Shown: in pieces, positions 36,509 through 44,956 of the stretch | Position numbering within the stretch: the stretch's first letter is position 1 | How the letters are laid out: each line of letters starts with the position of its first letter | Origin: Brooklawnia cerclae | Lineage (GTDB): Bacteria > Actinomycetota > Actinomycetes > Propionibacteriales > Propionibacteriaceae | NCBI RefSeq assembly: GCF_011758645.1 | Contig: NZ_JAAMOZ010000004.1 | Location: 1-64,000, forward strand | DNA: 64,000 nt | Reading direction: 5' to 3' | Notes under the pieces: model-generated | What the model was told of the DNA's origin: nothing | The model's database searches: none | The model's input: the letters and a program-made list of their open reading frames with translations, nothing else | Program-made: the position numbers and the translations under genes

Positions 36509-36868
36509 ATGACCTCAGGTATCCCGCAAGAGCCCATGGACACCTACCTCACCGATGGCGCTCCCTCGCAGGGCTACGACTGGAACGTCGCCGCCCAGGG
36601 CCCGCAGACCGCGCCTATGGTCCCCTACCAGCACATGGTCCCCTACCACCCGCCGCAGGTGGACGAGCACCTCGAGGCCCAGCGAGAGCGGCGGATGGTC
36701 ACGCTGCGCATGGTCATCGCGCTCACCGTCGCCATTCCGATCACGGCGATCATGGCCGGGGCTTTCGCCCCGTACTCACCCGTTTTCCAGCTGGTCGGGA
36801 TCATCGTCGGATGGGTGGGCATCGGTGCCATCGTGTGGCTGAGCCAGGGCAGGGGCCTGTCCCGGTAA
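36509..36868 (+). CDS. Small membrane protein inside the ESX locus
   Basis: A 119-residue protein of unknown function. The N-terminal ~60 residues are Pro/Gln/Tyr/Met-rich with a duplicated MVPYQH/MVPYHP motif and a charged EAQRERR helix. Two TM segments follow (about residues 65-86, LRMVIALTVAIPITAIMAG, and 92-112, FQLVGIIVGWVGIGAIVWL). It lies 78 bases after mycP in the same direction and before the convergent eccC, so it may be co-transcribed with mycP. I recognise no family; a link to secretion is inferred from position only. Confidence 0.65.
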   Translation: MTSGIPQEPMDTYLTDGAPSQGYDWNVAAQGPQTAPMVPYQHMVPYHPPQVDEHLEAQRERRMVTLRMVIALTVAIPITAIMAGAFAPYSPVFQLVGIIVGWVGIGAIVWLSQGRGLSR

Positions 36869-36888
36869 CGCTCTCGCCCCGAGTCGTC

Positions 36889-36958
36889 ATTCTCGCGGAT
36901 GAAATCCTTTGTCGCGGACAAGATCCCATCCGCATCAACAGATTTCGCCCGCGAAAAT
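36889..36958. terminator. Hairpin between convergent small membrane gene and eccC
   Basis: ATTCTCGCGGATGAAATC (36889-36906) and GATTTCGCCCGCGAAAAT (36941-36958) are complementary at 15 of 18 positions, with a 34-base loop holding GCGGATG/CATCCGC-like inner pairs. Placed between two gene ends, it could end transcription both ways. No U run is present. Confidence 0.4.
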
Positions 36959-36971
36959 AGGCGCAGACGCC

Positions 36972-39900
36972 CTACCTGTCGGACGAGGGCGCGTGCGCGG
37001 TCTGGACGAGCACCTTGCCCGACCGGGTGACCCAGGTTCCGCGTCCCACCGGCAAGGGCTGGGGCTTGACGTCGCCGAACAGCGGGCCCTCGTCCTTGTT
37101 GCCACTCATGACGAGCGCCGGGTTGAGCTGATCCTTCATGCGCCCGAACAGGGGGTCGCTGAACAGTGCCCGCCCCATGCCACCGGCCGCACGGGCCACG
37201 ATGAAGTGCAGCCCGATGTCCTGCGCCTGACTGATCAGATCGGCGTAGTACTTCACCGGGTTGCTCATCATGGTCGCCACCAGGTCGTAGTCGTCGATGA
37301 CGACGAACATCTCGGCACCGCTCCACCACGACCGATCCCGCAACTGCTGCTGCGTCACGTCCGGGCCGGGCAACCGCGCACGGACGGCCTCGGCCGCCTG
37401 CCGGAACAGGTCCTCGGCGGCCTGGGAGGAGGCCGCATAACCCAGCAGGTGATCGGACTCGATCTCCCCGAGCAACGAGCGCCGGTAGTCGGCGATGATG
37501 ATCTTCGCCTCGCGCGGGGTGTAGCGGGTGATCAGCCCCCTCAGCATGATGCGCAGGATGTTCGACTTACCCGATTCCGGGCCGCCGACGAACGCCACGT
37601 GCGGCTCGGCCACGGGATCGAACACCACCGGAGCCAACTCCAGTTCGTCGATCCCGAAGGGGATGCCCCGGTTGACCCCGTCGTAGCTGATCGAGGGCAG
37701 CGTGCCGACCGGCAGATCAGCCGGCAGCATGCGGACCTCGGCGGCACGGGGACCCGTCCACGCCTTCCGGGAAGCGGCGATGAACGCCCGCTGCCCGTCG
37801 GCGACCGAGGCGGCGTCCTCGACGGAGTCGATGCGCGGCAGCCCGACCAGCATGTGCAGGCCCTCGGCGGTGATCCCGCGCCCCGGCCGCCCGGCGGGGA
37901 CGAGCCCCTGGGCCTTACGGTTCACCTCCGACTCGAACGCGTCGCCCAGCTTCAGCTCGATGCGGCTCTGCAGGGAGTCGCGCAGGCCCGCCCGGATGTC
38001 GGCCCACTTGTTGGACGCGACCCACACGTGTATGCCGAAGCCGAGGCCGGACGTGCCGAGCGTCGTGATGGTCGGGTCGAGGTCCTCGAACTCGCTCTTC
38101 AGCGTCGTCCACCCGTCGACGACGAGGAAGACGTCGGTGGGGAACCGGTCGGGCGGGATGCTGCCGTCCCGTCGTCCGCGCCGATAGCTCGCCATGGAGT
38201 CGATGCCGAGCCTGGCGAACATGAGTTCCCGGCTGGTGCGCAACGAGTTGACCTCGGCGATCGTCCGCCGGACGCGGTCGACGTCCAGGCGTCCGCACAC
38301 CGAACCCACATGGGGCAGGTCGCGCAGGGACGTGAGCCCGCCGCCACCGAAGTCGAGCACGTAGAAGCCCACCTCGGCGGGCGTGTGCGTCAGCGCCAGG
38401 GAGGCGATCGCCGTCCGCAGGGTCATCGACTTGCCCGACTGCGGACCGCCCACGACCGCGAGATGACCGCCCGACCCGGAGAAGTCCACCCACATGGGGT
38501 CGCGCCGCTGATGACGTGGCCGGTCGATGAGCGCCACCGGGGCGGCCAGGCGCGAGCGGCGGCGTTCGTCCAGCACCTGGAGGCCCCGCCCGGGCACCTC
38601 ACCGACGGCGCCGAGCAGCTGATCGAGCGCGGGTGGCATGCCCAGGGGTGGAAGCCACACCTGATGGGCCGGCCATCCGTGACCGGTCACCCGATTGACC
38701 ACCAGGCCGAGCAGGGTTTCCTCCTCGTCGTCGATCGGGGCGTCCTTCGCCTTGTCAGCAGCAGAAAGGTCCGCCCCCGGCCTGAACTGTGGTTCGGGCT
38801 CGGGAGGAGGCTGGACGACCGGCACGTAGTCGCTGCTGAACTCCAGCACCGGAGGCGTCCAGGTGCGCTCGGGCAGCGGCACAGTCAGTTCGGACGATGC
38901 CGAGACCGCGGGGGCGGGTGAGCCGTGCCACGGGCCGGACACGTAGGCGGCCTTGAAGCGGACGAGATCTTTCGTCCCCTCCTTGAGGTAGCCGTTGCCG
39001 GGCGGGGTGGGCAGCTCGTAGGCGTCCGGGACGCCGATGACGACGCGCGACTCGGCCGGCGAGAAGGTGCGCAACGCGATCCGGTACGACAAGAACGTGT
39101 CGAGGCCGCGTAGCTTGCCCTCCTCCAACCGCTGCGAGGCCAGCAGCAGGTGGACGGCGATCGATCGGCCCACGCGTCCGATCTGCAGGAACAGATCGAT
39201 GAACTCGGGCCTGGCGGTGAGCAGCTCCGAGAACTCGTCCACGATGAAGAACAGGCTGGGCATCGGCTCGAGGTTCGCCCCCGCCTGGCGGGCCTCCTCG
39301 TAGTCCTGCCGGTTCTTGAAGTTGCCCGCGGCGCGCAGCACCTCCATGCGGCGGTCCAACTCGCCGCTGATCGCGTCCTGCATACGGTCGACGAGCACCA
39401 GCTCACCCTCCAGGTTGGTGATCGTGGCCGACACGTGCGGCAGGGCATCGAGCCCGAGGAACGTCGCCCCGCCCTTGAAGTCGACGAGGATGAAGTTCAG
39501 CTGGTCCGGCGGGTGTGTCATCGCCATGCCGAGGACGAGCGTCCGCAGGAACTCGGACTTGCCCGAACCCGTGGCGCCGATGCAGATGCCGTGGGGGCCC
39601 ATGCCTCCCATGGCCGATTCCTTGATGTCGAGCTCGACCGGCTGGCCCTGCTCTCCCGTGCCGAACGGGATTCGCAGGTGCTGGTGCATGGGACGCGGCC
39701 TCCAGCACTGCCGCACGTCGAGGGTGAGCGGATCGCCCACGCCCAGCATGGCCGGGTAGTCCTTCGGCGGCTCGAAGGCGACGGTCGGCCCGTCCTCCTC
39801 GCCGACCGGGCTGACCGGAAGCCGGTACGGGGCCAACTGGCGCGAGAGCATCTCCGCGTAGACCATCTCCACCTGGTCCGCCCTGCCCAGAGCCGTGCGG

Positions 39901-41030
39901 GCCTGGGCGCCCTTGGCCGTCCGGCGATGCAGGAAGAGGTCACCGTCGTCGGTGACCTCCAGCACGGCGACGCCTGCCTCGACCCGGCGAGGCACTCCGG
40001 CGTCCCCACCGACGACCAGGCCCGTCACCTTGGTGCCGGGCACCTGGAACGCCGAGGGCCTGACGTCCGGCACACCTTCGGCGACGACGAGGACGATCCG
40101 CGGGTCGCCCTCGGACGCCCCCTGGGCCCGGGCGCCGACGCTCGACAACTCGCCCGCCGAGGTGGCGAACAACCGCACCGAGCCGGCGCCGTCCGTCTCG
40201 TTCGGGCTCTGGAGGTGTGGCAGCCATTTCACCCACTGCCACTGCTGCTGTACGGCCGGCGACGCGGCCACCATGATCCGCAGGTCACCGGGCGCGTGCC
40301 AGGTGACCGCTTGGGCGATCATGGCCTGGGCGAGACGACGACAGCGGGCGGGGTCGCCGACGAGCCTGATCTGGTCGAAGCCGTCGAGATTGATCGACAG
40401 AGGCACACCCTGGACGAGACGATGCGTCCGCATGAATCGGCGCAGGGCACCCGTGGTCAGGGGCTCGAGGTCGTCGACCGGCTGGGCCTCGGGCGGGGTC
40501 AACCGCTTGGCGAACTGCTGGGCACCGACCGACACACGGATCGCGGAGAAGTCCTCGTCGGTCGGGCGGCGTTCCCACATCCGCGGACTGCCGACGACCG
40601 TCCACAGGGTCTCCGGATCGGGGTGGCGGAACTCGACGGCCGCGCGCTGGGCGTCCGCGGCGTCACGCACCTGCCTGCGCGTCTGGCCGAGGTATCGGAA
40701 GTAGTCGCGTCTGTTGGCGTCGAGTTGCTGTGCCTGGTCGTCGTTGCCGCGGCCCGCCTGACTCAGCATCATGCCCGCCATCGACACCGCGTAGAGGACC
40801 CCGACCACGCCGCCTATGGCGCCCCGTCCGGAGCCGAACATGTTGCCGCCCATCATCATGAGGCCCATGGCCAGGCCCCCGGCCACCATGGGGAGCATGC
40901 GTAACGCGGCCCCGAAGTTGCGTCCCGCCGGTGGCGGGGGCACCTCGGGGGGAGGCTCCAGCAACACGTCCCCACGGGGCATGGCTGGCTGGGCCACCCG
41001 CTTGGGGCGGTTGAAGGTGACCAATCCCAT
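36972..41030 (-). CDS. eccC: Type VII secretion ATPase EccC (EccCa-EccCb in one chain)
   Basis: The motor of the ESX system. The 1352-residue protein starts with the conserved MGLVTFNRPKRVAQPAMP and Pro-rich box, two TM helices (about residues 45-90), then three FtsK/SpoIIIE-type ATPase domains. P-loops: GATGSGKSEF (about residue 487), GGPQSGKSMT (about 861), GGPESGKSNI (about 1148); Walker B strands NFILVDFKGG, VGFYVLDFGGG and AKIIIADYRR. Domain 1 has the Asp-Glu pair (FIVDEFSELL). The first domain looks active; the third has Tyr-Arg after the Asp. Length is that of unsplit EccC. It is divergent from eccD. Confidence 0.96.
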   Translation of the reverse strand: MGLVTFNRPKRVAQPAMPRGDVLLEPPPEVPPPPAGRNFGAALRMLPMVAGGLAMGLMMMGGNMFGSGRGAIGGVVGVLYAVSMAGMMLSQAGRGNDDQAQQLDANRRDYFRYLGQTRRQVRDAADAQRAAVEFRHPDPETLWTVVGSPRMWERRPTDEDFSAIRVSVGAQQFAKRLTPPEAQPVDDLEPLTTGALRRFMRTHRLVQGVPLSINLDGFDQIRLVGDPARCRRLAQAMIAQAVTWHAPGDLRIMVAASPAVQQQWQWVKWLPHLQSPNETDGAGSVRLFATSAGELSSVGARAQGASEGDPRIVLVVAEGVPDVRPSAFQVPGTKVTGLVVGGDAGVPRRVEAGVAVLEVTDDGDLFLHRRTAKGAQARTALGRADQVEMVYAEMLSRQLAPYRLPVSPVGEEDGPTVAFEPPKDYPAMLGVGDPLTLDVRQCWRPRPMHQHLRIPFGTGEQGQPVELDIKESAMGGMGPHGICIGATGSGKSEFLRTLVLGMAMTHPPDQLNFILVDFKGGATFLGLDALPHVSATITNLEGELVLVDRMQDAISGELDRRMEVLRAAGNFKNRQDYEEARQAGANLEPMPSLFFIVDEFSELLTARPEFIDLFLQIGRVGRSIAVHLLLASQRLEEGKLRGLDTFLSYRIALRTFSPAESRVVIGVPDAYELPTPPGNGYLKEGTKDLVRFKAAYVSGPWHGSPAPAVSASSELTVPLPERTWTPPVLEFSSDYVPVVQPPPEPEPQFRPGADLSAADKAKDAPIDDEEETLLGLVVNRVTGHGWPAHQVWLPPLGMPPALDQLLGAVGEVPGRGLQVLDERRRSRLAAPVALIDRPRHQRRDPMWVDFSGSGGHLAVVGGPQSGKSMTLRTAIASLALTHTPAEVGFYVLDFGGGGLTSLRDLPHVGSVCGRLDVDRVRRTIAEVNSLRTSRELMFARLGIDSMASYRRGRRDGSIPPDRFPTDVFLVVDGWTTLKSEFEDLDPTITTLGTSGLGFGIHVWVASNKWADIRAGLRDSLQSRIELKLGDAFESEVNRKAQGLVPAGRPGRGITAEGLHMLVGLPRIDSVEDAASVADGQRAFIAASRKAWTGPRAAEVRMLPADLPVGTLPSISYDGVNRGIPFGIDELELAPVVFDPVAEPHVAFVGGPESGKSNILRIMLRGLITRYTPREAKIIIADYRRSLLGEIESDHLLGYAASSQAAEDLFRQAAEAVRARLPGPDVTQQQLRDRSWWSGAEMFVVIDDYDLVATMMSNPVKYYADLISQAQDIGLHFIVARAAGGMGRALFSDPLFGRMKDQLNPALVMSGNKDEGPLFGDVKPQPLPVGRGTWVTRSGKVLVQTAHAPSSDR

Positions 41031-41161
41031 GGGCCAATCATGCCCTGTCGCAGTGGCACGGCCCGGTCCGCGGGGAACTGACCAGGTACTGACGCCCGCC
41101 CGGCGCGCGAAGCAGACGCGGGCCGGGCCGACCGGGCCCTCTCAACCGTTAGGCTCTCGCT

Positions 41162-42565
41162 GTGAGCACTGCTGATGAGGACCTGGCGCGGGTCACGGTC
41201 ATCTCCCCCACTCGTCGCGTGGATCTCGCTCTGCCCGGTGCCGTGACGCTCGGTGAACTGCTGCCCAGCATCGTACGGTTCTCCGGCCACGAGGCCGGCA
41301 CCCCTCAAGAAGCGGTGCACGGCTGGGTGCTCCAGCGCTTCGGGGAAGACCCCCTCGACCCGAACTCGCCGGTCTCGAAGCTCGCGATCCGCGACGGCGA
41401 CACCCTCTACCTGCGTCAACGGGACAATGCGATGCCGGACGCAGCCTTCGACGATGTCGTCGACGCGGTGTCGTCCACCGTGTCGCGACGGCCCTCATGG
41501 CGGACGACGCACTCGCAGGCGTTCGCGATCGCGGCCACCGTCCTGGTGCTCGTCGGAATCCCCCTGATGGTCATGCTGATCCAGTTCGGCGCGGAACCGG
41601 TCGGCAGGCGGGGCTACTGGGGGGCCGGCCTGGATCTCGTCTGTTCGTCCGCCGCGGTCATCGCCTCGATCGCCCTGTCACGCGCGGCCGGTGAATACCG
41701 GGTGTCGGCGGCACTGGCCTGGTCGGGTGTGGCGCTGGCCGGGCTCGGGGGTTATCAGCTCGTCGACGTGGCGGACATGCCGGTGCGGGTCGTGATGGCC
41801 TCCGCCCTCGTGCTGGTGGCCTCGACCGCCTGCGCACTGGCATCGGCGGTGACCATGATGGCGCTGTTCACCGCATCGGTGGCCTCCGCGATCGTGCTGC
41901 TGGCCTCGATCGTCGCCGCGCTCGTCCCCTCGTCCACGGCGAAGGTGTCGGCCGTGGCGATCTCGGCCGTGCTCGCCGCCACCGCACTCGCGCCGACCCT
42001 GTCGTATCAGTTGGCGCGCATTCAACTCCCGAATCTGCCGAGCACCTCCGAGGCCCTCCTGGCCGACGAGGAACCCGTGCAGTCCGACATCGTCGAACGC
42101 GCGATGCTGGCCGACCGCATTCTGGGTGGGCTGCTGGCGGCCACCGCGGTCGTCTGCATCCTGTTCTCCGCCGAACTGCTGTGGCGGGGCAACTGGTGGA
42201 GCGTGGGACTCGCGGCATGCGTCGGACTGGCCTTGCTCATCCGGGCCCGCGTGTTCGTCGGCCTGAGCCAGCGGCTCGCTCTGCTGATACCCGGCGTCCT
42301 CATCACGGTGCTGTCAGGCCTGGCGTCCCTCAGCCTGCTCGAACTCGCGCCGCCGCTACAGGCGGGGCTCGTCATCACGGTGGTGGCGGTGGCGGCTGTG
42401 GCCCTGACCCACTACGCCGCCCGCGGATACAAGAAGTTCGGTTCCCCGATGACCGGGCGCGCCCTCGACATCCTGGAATGGATCGTTGTGATGGCCGTCG
42501 TCCCCCTGATGCTGGGCGTGATCGGCACCTACGGGTGGGTGCAGACCCTGTTCACCGGCGCCTGA
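41162..42565 (+). CDS. eccD: Type VII secretion integral membrane protein EccD
   Basis: A 467-residue core channel component. Residues ~8-88 form the ubiquitin-like YukD domain (RVTVISPTRRVDLALPGAVTLGELLP ... DGDTLYLRQ). Then come about eleven TM helices from residue ~118 to the C-terminus. GTG 41162 is used. It is divergent from eccC with 131 bases between, which must hold both promoters. EccD forms the vestibule of the ESX pore together with EccB, EccC and EccE. Array 7 follows. Confidence 0.94.
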   Translation: MSTADEDLARVTVISPTRRVDLALPGAVTLGELLPSIVRFSGHEAGTPQEAVHGWVLQRFGEDPLDPNSPVSKLAIRDGDTLYLRQRDNAMPDAAFDDVVDAVSSTVSRRPSWRTTHSQAFAIAATVLVLVGIPLMVMLIQFGAEPVGRRGYWGAGLDLVCSSAAVIASIALSRAAGEYRVSAALAWSGVALAGLGGYQLVDVADMPVRVVMASALVLVASTACALASAVTMMALFTASVASAIVLLASIVAALVPSSTAKVSAVAISAVLAATALAPTLSYQLARIQLPNLPSTSEALLADEEPVQSDIVERAMLADRILGGLLAATAVVCILFSAELLWRGNWWSVGLAACVGLALLIRARVFVGLSQRLALLIPGVLITVLSGLASLSLLELAPPLQAGLVITVVAVAAVALTHYAARGYKKFGSPMTGRALDILEWIVVMAVVPLMLGVIGTYGWVQTLFTGA

Positions 42566-42585
42566 GCACACGGCGTCGGACTACG

Positions 42586-42919
42586 ACCCCTGAGCTTGTC
42601 GAAGGCGGTGTGCTCGCTTCGACAAGCTCAACGAGCACACCGCGATACGCTCCCTGAGCCCGTCGAAGGGACAAAGGTTCGCTTCGACAAGCTCGACGAG
42701 CACAGCAATCGGTCCCTGAGCCCGTCGAAGGGACAAGAGCTCATTTCGACAAGCTCAACGAGCACACCGCGAAACGATCCCTGAGCCCGTCGAAGGGACA
42801 AAAGGTTCGCTTCGACAAGCCCAACAAGCACACCGCGATACGGTCCCTGAGCCCGTCGAAGGGACAAAAGGTTCGCTTCGACAAGCTCAACGAGCACACC
42901 GACAGCCTGCCGAAGGGAG
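42586..42919. repeat. Hairpin-repeat array 7 (GAGCTTGTCGA family)
   Basis: Fills the 359-base gap between convergent eccD and the gene at 42925. Ten or more units alternate strictly: GTCCCT/AGGGAC arms around GAGCCCGTCGA, then GCTTCGACAAGCTCAACGAGC-like units. The composite (about 62 bp: AGCACACCGCGATACG spacer plus both hairpins) recurs about five times, so the array grew by tandem duplication. Confidence 0.88.
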
Positions 42920-42924
42920 GCCCG

Positions 42925-43587
42925 TCACGCCCGGAAGAGCAGCTCGTACTCCGTCGGTGTGGGCGGCATGAGCACGCGCGAGACCCGGCGCGGCATGGCC
43001 ACGACCACCTCGTTCTCGGCGAGGTTGTTCACCTGCCGCAGCTGCTGGGCGGTCAGCACGTATCCACGCCGCAGGTTCTCGGCGACGCGCGCATCACACG
43101 GTGACACCAGCGCCAGGTCGCACGACCGGAGTGCATGGATGGCCGTGCCGGACGCGGCGTCGTTCAGCACGAGCACCGCCTGCCATGCCCCCAGCGACAT
43201 GCGAATGCCGTCCGACTGTGCCAGATCGTCCACGACCAGACTCGGACGATACGGGCGGCCCTGACCCGGCACCGATCGGGCGTCCGGCAGGACGTCGATG
43301 GTCCCGCCGCATCCCTGGATCACCCGCACCAACGACTCCCAGACCCGCGGCGTCGACGTGACGACCGTCACGTGCGCGCCCAGCGTGACCGCACGGAACA
43401 CCAGGACCCACTTCATGTAGTCCCGGGTGGACACGAGCACGCGGGTGGGCTCCGGACGGAAGATGCGCACGGTTATCGGATGCCCGTCACCCGTGGGCCC
43501 GATCAGCAGGCCGCTCGGGCCGGTACGGACGAACTCACGGCGCTCCACCACACTCGCGCCGGGTGGCTCCCACGCGGGCGCGCTCAT
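42925..43587 (-). CDS. Uncharacterised ESX-locus protein
   Basis: A 220-residue soluble protein. No TM segment or signal is visible. Its middle has Rossmann-like alternation (RVLVSTRDYMKWVLVFRAVTLGAHVTVVTSTPRVWESLV..., SLVVDDLAQSD..., AVLVLNDAASGTAIHAL) reminiscent of a degenerate EccC-type ATPase module without a P-loop. Its ATG overlaps the eccE stop by 4 bases (ATGA), so it is translationally coupled to eccE and is almost certainly part of the secretion machine. The N-terminus starts MSAPAWEPPGASVVERREFV. I do not recognise it as a named ESX component. Confidence 0.75.
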   Translation of the reverse strand: MSAPAWEPPGASVVERREFVRTGPSGLLIGPTGDGHPITVRIFRPEPTRVLVSTRDYMKWVLVFRAVTLGAHVTVVTSTPRVWESLVRVIQGCGGTIDVLPDARSVPGQGRPYRPSLVVDDLAQSDGIRMSLGAWQAVLVLNDAASGTAIHALRSCDLALVSPCDARVAENLRRGYVLTAQQLRQVNNLAENEVVVAMPRRVSRVLMPPTPTEYELLFRA

Positions 43588-44762
43588 GCCTCCACCTGCC
43601 TGCCCAGCGGAACCGTCCCGAGCATCGCGGGCACCTGGTCACCGCCTGCCGGACCGAAGGAAATCCGCCCCGACAACGCCTCTTGAAGCGCGTTCGTCGC
43701 GTTCACCGCCTGATCGGGCGTCGGCGCGACCAGGCGCACGGCGCCCGCTGAGCGATCCGATCCATCGAGTGTGTACGACGTGACGCCGAACACGGCGTTC
43801 GCGCCGCTCAAGGCGTCCAGCAAGGCCTGATAGCCGGACGAGGGATCCTCCCCCCAACCCGTGACCCGACGTCCGCAGTGGGCGAACCCGTCGCAGTCCC
43901 AGTGATCCCATTCCTCACGCGAACGCACGTCCCCGAAATCGGGTGCCGACCCGGCGGTGAGGGCCAGCACGTCGTTGATCTCCATCGCCGTGAGCTCGCG
44001 CGTGGTGATGCCCTGGCGTTTGAGTGCCGACTGAACGCGATGAAGGCCGAAGCGCAGCGTCGCGTGGACGCCGTCGTTGCTCGCCCCCCTGCTGGCGATC
44101 GCCTCGAGGCAGAGCCTCGGATCGAGCCGTACACCGATCCAGGTGCGCCTGACCGCGGGCGGTGCGTTCGTCCCCATGATCTCGAGGTACGACCGCACGG
44201 CCGGGGATCCCGGCATCAGCATGACCCCGGCCGGAGCGGGCACCGTGTACGTGATCACCTGCAGCGTCGCGAAGACGATGTCGTCCTGGACCGTGAGCCC
44301 GCGCAGAGCAGACAGGTCGATGCGATCGTCCTTGTCGGCGAACAGGGCATCGTCCGAAGCCACGCCGAGCAGTGCCGTCCAGGACGATCCGTCGGTGATC
44401 ATCCCGACGTCGTCGCCGCGTGCCGAACGGGTCTGGCTCACCGTCAGGCCCGGCACCCATTCCCCGAGGGGGACGAGGTCGGTCGGGAGCGCCGGGTCTG
44501 ACGCCCGCTCACGCGCGCGCCGCTGGAACCGGGCGCGGCGTCCGATGCGCTGGATGAGCGTCAGACCCCCCACAGGAATGCCGAGGACGAGGGCCGTGAT
44601 CAGCAGCACACCCGCGGCGATCAGCGAGAACACCGTGTGCCGGACGGCCAGCAGGGCAACCGCGATGACGACGGTCTCCCAGGTCACGGCGAGCCGGAGC
44701 CCGCGCTCCGTCCAAGGCCGGAGCGGCACGGCCACCGCCCCCTGGCTGACGGCTCTGTCCAC
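43584..44762 (-). CDS. eccE: Type VII secretion protein EccE
   Basis: A 392-residue component of the ESX membrane complex. Two adjacent TM helices near the N-terminus (about residues 22-65, LAVTWETVVIAVALLAVRHTV and SLIAAGVLLITALVLGIPVGG) are followed by a ~320-residue soluble domain. EccE identity rests on this layout, the position next to eccB/eccD and segments such as VPLGEWVPGLTV and GITTRELTAMEINDVL. GTG 44762 is chosen because AGGAGG sits 5 bases upstream; GTG 44789 lacks an SD. ESX-4-type loci often lack eccE, so its presence is notable. Confidence 0.82.
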   Translation of the reverse strand: MDRAVSQGAVAVPLRPWTERGLRLAVTWETVVIAVALLAVRHTVFSLIAAGVLLITALVLGIPVGGLTLIQRIGRRARFQRRARERASDPALPTDLVPLGEWVPGLTVSQTRSARGDDVGMITDGSSWTALLGVASDDALFADKDDRIDLSALRGLTVQDDIVFATLQVITYTVPAPAGVMLMPGSPAVRSYLEIMGTNAPPAVRRTWIGVRLDPRLCLEAIASRGASNDGVHATLRFGLHRVQSALKRQGITTRELTAMEINDVLALTAGSAPDFGDVRSREEWDHWDCDGFAHCGRRVTGWGEDPSSGYQALLDALSGANAVFGVTSYTLDGSDRSAGAVRLVAPTPDQAVNATNALQEALSGRISFGPAGGDQVPAMLGTVPLGRQVEA

Positions 44763-44956
44763 GCCCACCTCCTGTCGGGACCCGGCCACGACCGGATGGC
44801 CGCTGCCGCGATTCGCACCATTACTCTAGGGGCTGGTGGTGGCGCCCGGACCCGCCCGGCAACGGCGAGCACCGGAGTCGACCCACGGCGGTGGACAATG
44901 AGCACCAACGTGGGCAGCCGCCTTGCCCCGCCCCCGACGACAGGAGCAGACAGCAG

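Noticed and set aside
36909-38921. Long plus-strand frames opposite eccC (also 39150-40904)
   Set aside because: No start signals and composition expected of antisense to high-GC coding DNA; eccC has all ATPase motifs.
42586-42919. CRISPR-like array
   Set aside because: Units are short hairpins in alternating orientation with varying arms and short, partly repeated spacers; there are no uniform repeats with unique spacers and no cas genes.
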